Notes under the pieces: model-generated
What the model was told of the DNA's origin: nothing
What the model saw: only the letters and a program-made list of their open reading frames with translations
Databases searched by the model: none
Shown here: positions 24,141 through 27,761 of the stretch, piece after piece
Numbering within the stretch: the first letter of the stretch is position 1
Layout of the letters: every line of letters begins with the position of its first letter
Translations under genes and position numbers: made by a program
From: an uncultured Collinsella sp.
GTDB taxonomy: Bacteria > Actinomycetota > Coriobacteriia > Coriobacteriales > Coriobacteriaceae
Assembly: GCA_902470895.1 (NCBI GenBank)
Contig: CABRID010000011.1
Location: forward strand, 1-27,761
DNA length: 27,761 bases
Direction: 5' to 3'

Positions 24141-25211
24141 ATGGCCCATTTTTTCGATGTGGTGGTGATGGAAGTGTCTAATACCGTTTTTAAACACAAG
24201 CATGCAACACGTAACACCTTGGCGCGGAATAGGATGCTTGCCGGGCTCACGGAGGCGGCTGAACAAGGCGTGCCGCTTGTGACGCACGACAATGCCGAGC
24301 TCATGTGGCTGCGGCGCCATGTGGGCACAGACGATATTGCGGAGCCCGAATCGCACCTTTTCTGTTTTCAGCATGAATGGGATGCGTTGACGCCGCCGGA
24401 GCGGGCGCGGTGGACCATCAAGGGGCTTGCCGAGTTTCACCCCGATTGGGCGTTTTGGGGATATGATGCCGCGCTGATATGGGGTCTGGAGGTGCCGAAT
24501 GATCTGCTCGGGCCGCGTTACTTGGTCAAGACGGGTTGTTCGGTGGCATTGAGTATGGGGTGTAGACTGCTGCGTCCGCAGGCGGCGGGTGCACTTGAAC
24601 AAGTCGATGGCGTGCGGGTGACGCCGTTTTGGCGCACGGTGGAGGATTGTCTGCTGCATGCGCCGTTCTCCTACGGGTTGGCGATCGCCGATTCTGCATT
24701 GCGGGCAAGGGACGTATCGCGCGACGACCTCTGCGAACGGCTCCAGGTCGATTGCGAGGGCAGGCGAGGGTATCGCAGAGCTCAGGTGATTGCGTCGCAT
24801 GCGGACGGGCTGTCCGAGAACGGCGGCGAGTCTCGCTTTCGGGCGTTCTTTATTGCATACGGCTTTCCGGTTCCGGAGTTGCAGGTGGAGTTTCGCGACC
24901 CGCTTGATCTAAGCCAAGTGTTTCGGGTCGATTATTTCTGGAGGCTCGAGGACGGGACATGTGTCATCGGCGAGCTCGACGGAAAGGGGAAGTATGCCTT
25001 GCAGAACGGCGAGGGTCGGGAGCCGGTCGACCCGTTCGTGGCAGAGCGTCAGCGGGAATCTCATCTGACAATGCTCGGGCACAAGGTGCTTCGGTTCACG
25101 TTTGATGAACTCAAGAACCCGGGGAAGCTGGTTGAAAAGATGAGGCTAGCAGGTATTCCGCAGCGGGCCGATTTGGCTGAGGGATGGAAGCGTCAGTGGT
25201 ATGGGCGCTAA
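24141..25211 (+). CDS. AbiEi-like/DUF559-type protein with PD-(D/E)XK-like C-terminus
   Basis: A 356-residue protein resembling actinobacterial proteins that join an AbiEi-antitoxin-like N-terminal part to a Vsr/DUF559-like nuclease-fold domain. Visible parts: a basic N-terminal segment (RNTLARNRMLAGLTEAAEQG) leading to VTHDNAELMWLRRHV, likely a winged-helix; a middle region FHPDWAFWGYDAALIWGLEVP and VTPFWRTVEDCLLHAPF; then GYRRAQVIASHADG, ESRFRAFFIAYGFPVPELQV and the putative active site with Asp264 (RVDYFW) and Glu278-x-Asp280-Gly-Lys282 (GELDGKGKY), ending LGHKVLRFTFDELKNPG. Catalysis is unproven. No partner AbiEii toxin is adjacent. The start is uncertain: ATG 24141 or 24168, or TTG 24117 at the edge of array B; none has a good ribosome-binding site. 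Arrays B and C flank it by 26 and 41 nt. Confidence 0.75.
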   Translation: MAHFFDVVVMEVSNTVFKHKHATRNTLARNRMLAGLTEAAEQGVPLVTHDNAELMWLRRHVGTDDIAEPESHLFCFQHEWDALTPPERARWTIKGLAEFHPDWAFWGYDAALIWGLEVPNDLLGPRYLVKTGCSVALSMGCRLLRPQAAGALEQVDGVRVTPFWRTVEDCLLHAPFSYGLAIADSALRARDVSRDDLCERLQVDCEGRRGYRRAQVIASHADGLSENGGESRFRAFFIAYGFPVPELQVEFRDPLDLSQVFRVDYFWRLEDGTCVIGELDGKGKYALQNGEGREPVDPFVAERQRESHLTMLGHKVLRFTFDELKNPGKLVEKMRLAGIPQRADLAEGWKRQWYGR

Positions 25212-25252
25212 GGGGTGCAACTGACGCGAATGTGGTTGTTCCTGCCGAGTTT

Positions 25253-25548
25253 GTCTCGATCTGTAACAACAAGGGGCCGTTTGGCCTCGTAACTGTTACA
25301 GATCAAGACAAAAGGTTGGCTACCGCTAAAAGATCTCAATCTGTAACATCTAGAGGCCGAAAACCTGTCTACTTGTTACAGATTTAGACGTTTGACGACG
25401 GGGCTGGGAATATCTCGATCTGTAACATCTGATGGCCAAAATTCGACCCAACTGTTACAGATTGAGACAAAGGCTGGAGGCACGACCGAAAATCTCGATC
25501 TGTAACATTTGGAAGGTTAAAGACGGTCTATCTGTTACAGATCAAGAC
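25253..25548. repeat. array C: four 57-nt inverted repeats, ~80-bp period
   Basis: Units start at 25253, 25333, 25412 and 25492 (periods 80, 79, 80). Left arms are GTCTCGATCTGTAAC, ATCTCAATCTGTAAC, ATCTCGATCTGTAAC (twice). All loops are 27 nt. Loops and spacers of units 2-4 resemble those of array B units 2-4 (for example loops with GGCCAAAA and CGACCCAACT in both third units). The first unit's loop reads as the reverse complement of the others' pattern, so it seems inverted. Confidence 0.95.
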
Positions 25549-25699
25549 GTTTTGCTGGAACGCCCGAAGCATCGCTGCACTGGTCTGTTCATCCTCACGC
25601 TCTTCTCTTCCTTCCGTTAGCCGATATGTCCGCAGTAACCCTGTCGCGCTGGGTGATAATGGACAAATGTTCAAGTTAATTGTGAGGGAGGAGCTCGAT

Positions 25700-27070
25700 A
25701 TGGCGTCTGCCGATCGTTCCACGTTGTTTATCAATGCGACCATTCTGGATGGTTCGGAGCATATGGAGCCGCAACCCGATATGGCCGTGACTGTTGAGCG
25801 CGGTGTCATCACGTGGATGGGGCCGAGTGCTGTGGCGCAGGCGCCTGCGGGTGCCGAGGTTATCGACCTGGCGGGTGCGTATCTCATGCCCGGTCTCATC
25901 AATATGCATGTGCATCTGTGCGGTTCGGGCAAGCCGGTTTCGGCGGGCGATGCGGGCGCGCTGATGAAGAAGCTCGATAATCCCGTGGGGCGCGCCATCG
26001 TGCGCCATATTCTTAAGGGCAGCGCCCAACAACAACTGGCAAGTGGCGTGACTACGGTGCGCGGTGCGGGCGACCCGCTGTTTGCCGATCTGGCCGTGCG
26101 CGATGCTATCGATGCCGGCAAGTATCGAGGTCCTCGCCTGGTGGCGCCGGGAACGGGCGTCACGGTGCCGGGTGGCCACGGCGCGGGGCTGTTCGCGCAG
26201 GTCGCAAATACCCCCGCCGAGGCAGCCGAACAGGTGCGCGACCTGTATGCGCGCGGTGCCGACGTCATTAAGCTGTTCGTGACGGGCGGCGTGTTCGACG
26301 CGACCGAGGTGGGCGAGCCGGGCGTGCTGCGTATGCCGGTGGAGGTTGCCGCGGCGGCGTGCAAGGCTGCGCACGAGGTGGGCCTGCCGGTTATGGCCCA
26401 TGTCGAGAGCACCGAAGGCGTGAAGGCCGCGCTTGAGGCCGGCGTTGACACAATCGAGCACGGTGCCCCGATGACTCCTGAGATCTTGGAACTGTACCGC
26501 GGCGCCGCGGGCGCGCAGCTTGAGGATCGCGCGCCCAGCGTTACCTGCACTATCAGCCCGGCGCTGCCGTTTGTATTGCTCGACCCGAAAAAGACCCATT
26601 CGACCGATACGCAAAAGAAGAACGGCGACATCGTGTGCTCGGGCATTATCGAGAGCGCCCGTGCCGCACTGGAAGCTGGCGTTAAGGTGGGCCTGGGCAC
26701 GGACTCGAGCTGCCCGTTCGTGACGCAGTACGACATGTGGCGTGAGGTGGCCTATTTTGCCAAGTATGTCGGCGTGAGCAACGCCTTCGCACTGCATACG
26801 GCTACGCAAGTCAACGCCGAGCTGCTGGCGCTGGACGGCGAGACTGGCACGATCGAGTGCGGCAAGGCCGCCGATATCTTGGTGACGCGCAAGAACCCGC
26901 TCGATGACCTGTGCGCACTGCGTGAGCCGACGCACGTGATGTGCCGTGGCGATCTGGTGCGCAAGCTCAAGGTGAAGCGCATTCCCGAGGTGGACGCCGA
27001 GCTCGACGCGATTATGGCCATGCCTGCCGCAGCGCTTGCCGAGGAGCTGGCCCGCGACGGTGTGGCGTAG
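25700..27070 (+). CDS. metal-dependent amidohydrolase-family protein
   Basis: A 456-residue TIM-barrel amidohydrolase. All expected metal and catalytic residues are visible: His70-x-His72 (LINMHVHL), Lys191 (VIKLFVTGG, probably carboxylated), His234 (MAHVES), His254 (TIEHGAP) and Asp335 (LGTDSS). The N-terminal beta-sandwich (about 1-65) and the C-terminal GTIECGKAADILVTRKNPLDD segment are typical of the imidazolonepropionase/prolidase-like subgroup. It has no signal peptide and is probably cytoplasmic. Substrate cannot be told; peptide-like or cyclic amides are usual for relatives. ATG 25700 follows GGGAGGAG (25686-25693). GATAAT (25655-25660) could be its -10 element; no clear -35 was found. 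The 150-nt leader after array C holds nothing else recognisable. Confidence 0.88.
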   Translation: MASADRSTLFINATILDGSEHMEPQPDMAVTVERGVITWMGPSAVAQAPAGAEVIDLAGAYLMPGLINMHVHLCGSGKPVSAGDAGALMKKLDNPVGRAIVRHILKGSAQQQLASGVTTVRGAGDPLFADLAVRDAIDAGKYRGPRLVAPGTGVTVPGGHGAGLFAQVANTPAEAAEQVRDLYARGADVIKLFVTGGVFDATEVGEPGVLRMPVEVAAAACKAAHEVGLPVMAHVESTEGVKAALEAGVDTIEHGAPMTPEILELYRGAAGAQLEDRAPSVTCTISPALPFVLLDPKKTHSTDTQKKNGDIVCSGIIESARAALEAGVKVGLGTDSSCPFVTQYDMWREVAYFAKYVGVSNAFALHTATQVNAELLALDGETGTIECGKAADILVTRKNPLDDLCALREPTHVMCRGDLVRKLKVKRIPEVDAELDAIMAMPAAALAEELARDGVA

Positions 27071-27071
27071 G

Positions 27072-27100
27072 TGTGACAAAGGGACGGTCCCTTTGTCACA
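27072..27100. repeat. 29-bp perfect palindrome
   Basis: TGTGACAAAGGGAC (27072-27085), central G, then GTCCCTTTGTCACA (27087-27100). It sits 1 nt after the amidohydrolase stop codon. Similar GGGAC/GTCCC palindromes are, as I recall, common between genes in Firmicutes and Coriobacteriia and probably are interspersed repeats. Confidence 0.9.
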
Positions 27101-27105
27101 ATCAA

Positions 27106-27140
27106 AAAAGCCGAGGTCTCAGTGCGAGGCCTCGGCTTTT
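27106..27140. terminator. bidirectional terminator between convergent genes
   Basis: AAAAGCCGAGG (27106-27116) pairs with CCTCGGCTTTT (27130-27140). A-run and T-run on the two sides allow termination of both the amidohydrolase (plus) and the membrane zinc-ribbon gene (minus). Confidence 0.92.
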
Positions 27141-27161
27141 ATTTGTCCCATGGTATGGCGG

Positions 27162-27635
27162 CTAGGAGCGCGTTTCCATCTTGGCGTGGCACTTGGGGCA
27201 GGTGACGCGGATTTTGCCCTTGCCCTTGGGGACGGAGAGCATCTGGCCGCAGTTGGGGCACTTGAGATAGGCCGTGGTCTTGCGGCCCTTCCACATCTTC
27301 TTGGCTGTGCGCTTGGCACGTTCAAAGTCTTCCTTGCTAGTACCGGCTGCGCGCGAGGCGTTGGCCGCTGCAGCTCCGCCGCCCAAGCTGGCTACAAACT
27401 TGCCCAAGCCGGGTACGTTTGCAGTCGCGGCGACAAAGGCCTCGTTCTCCTTGCGACGTGCGTCGATATTTTTGGACAGGCCGCGCAGCACGCCAATCAC
27501 GATTACGGCGATGGCAATCCAGCTGAGCCACTGGATGCGGACTATCGATCCGATCATCGCGATGACGATGCCGGCAAAACCCATCACGATGGTGAGTTCA
27601 TCGGCACCATTGCGACCCTTCATAAAGTCATTCAT
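27162..27635 (-). CDS. small membrane protein with C-terminal zinc ribbon
   Basis: A 157-residue protein. Two hydrophobic segments lie near residues 14-30 (LTIVMGFAGIVIAMIGSIV) and 36-52 (LSWIAIAVIVIGVLRGL), forming a hairpin that places both ends in the cytoplasm. A basic, Ala-rich linker leads to a zinc ribbon CPNCG...CPKCH within the last 35 residues. Such membrane zinc-ribbon proteins are common in actinobacteria and lack an assigned role. I start at the ATG 27635 (MNDFMKG) with AAAGG upstream on the minus strand; the longer frame from 27665 lacks a good site. Confidence 0.82.
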   Translation of the reverse strand: MNDFMKGRNGADELTIVMGFAGIVIAMIGSIVRIQWLSWIAIAVIVIGVLRGLSKNIDARRKENEAFVAATANVPGLGKFVASLGGGAAAANASRAAGTSKEDFERAKRTAKKMWKGRKTTAYLKCPNCGQMLSVPKGKGKIRVTCPKCHAKMETRS

Positions 27636-27668
27636 GCAAATTGCCTTTCGTTCGATATGCTGCACGCC

Positions 27669-27674
27669 TTTATA
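27669..27674 (-). promoter_or_regulatory. probable -10 element of the zinc-ribbon gene
   Basis: TATAAA on the minus strand, 34 nt before the start codon, matches five of six consensus bases. No clear -35 hexamer is at the usual distance. Confidence 0.45.
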
Positions 27675-27710
27675 CCCGATTTAGAGCAAGGGGGACAGGT
27701 TAATCTGGGG

Positions 27711-27761
27711 GTGCGGACAAAAAGTTGGACCGAGTCCGGTCCAGATTGGAGTCCGCATGGG
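27711..27761 (+). mobile_element. possible left end of an insertion sequence (partial)
   Basis: A nested hairpin, TGCGGAC with GTCCGCA outside and TGGACC with GGTCCA inside, is followed by ATG 27757 with TTGGAG 5 nt upstream. GGACAAAAAGTTGGACC resembles terminal repeats of IS3-group elements as I recall them. The window ends before any transposase can be read. Confidence 0.3.

Noticed and set aside
24117..25211. complete AbiE toxin-antitoxin system
   Set aside because: Only an AbiEi-like protein is seen; no AbiEii nucleotidyltransferase toxin gene lies beside it, and the C-terminus looks like a nuclease fold, so a TA system is not claimed.
25676..27079. 467-codon minus-strand frame
   Set aside because: Antisense shadow of the amidohydrolase gene, whose metal-binding residues are all present on the plus strand.

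Overview
The window is high-GC bacterial DNA with a strong G/C preference at third codon positions, which produces many long antisense shadow ORFs. The gene content (ftsEX, rnr, smpB, a MurNAc-6-P operon, split flavin reductase/rubredoxin, gltBD) and many long intergenic inverted repeats suggest an anaerobic gut actinobacterium of the class Coriobacteriia, most likely Collinsella or a close relative. The taxon is an inference from recollection, not from a search.

Layout. 1-2401: cell-division pair ftsE (with a ~175-residue disordered N-terminal extension) and ftsX, closed by a terminator. 2479-4614: ribonuclease R. 4792-6083: a small serine recombinase and a VanZ-like membrane protein. 6288-10731: a MurNAc/cell-wall recycling cluster with an RpiR/MurR-like regulator, MurQ etherase, MurP-like PTS EIIBC and a MupG-type (DUF871) 6-phospho-muramidase. 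10824-11814: an ArsC/Spx-like reductase, a three-unit hairpin array of 62-bp period and a small unknown minus-strand gene. 12018-12297: a two-gene tRNA operon (Gln-CTG, Glu-CTC) with promoter and terminator. 12351-13728: a TPR protein overlapping smpB. 13935-14670: flavin reductase-like protein and a 47-aa rubredoxin. 14824-16080 (minus): mntH with a candidate operator inside its promoter. 16604-22719: gltB-gltD glutamate synthase. 23074-25211: an unknown 235-aa protein and an AbiEi-like protein with a PD-(D/E)XK-type C-terminus. 25700-27070: an amidohydrolase. 27162-27635 (minus): a membrane zinc-ribbon protein. The last ~50 bases hold a nested hairpin that may be the left end of an insertion sequence.

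The most unusual signal is a family of 57-nt inverted repeats (15-nt arms around GTCTYRATCTGTAAC, loop almost always 27 nt) set at a 79-81 bp period. They form three arrays: three units at 16203-16419, four at 23818-24114 and four at 25253-25548. The last two arrays match each other unit for unit in loops and spacers, in the same orientation, and tightly flank the AbiEi-like/nuclease-fold gene at 24141-25211. A decayed solo copy lies near 14780. A second family (48-nt units, exact 62-bp period) follows the arsC-like gene. Together with single long palindromes at 42-77, 13741-13807, 22731-22784 and 27072-27100, the intergenic spaces are unusually rich in distinct inverted-repeat families.

How the genes work together: the mur cluster would import and phosphorylate MurNAc or a MurNAc-GlcNAc disaccharide (EIIBC), split the phosphorylated disaccharide (MupG) and convert MurNAc-6-P to GlcNAc-6-P plus lactate (MurQ), under the RpiR-type regulator. 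FtsEX would control a septal peptidoglycan hydrolase that is not encoded here. SmpB and RNase R both belong to trans-translation and mRNA quality control; no ssrA gene was seen.
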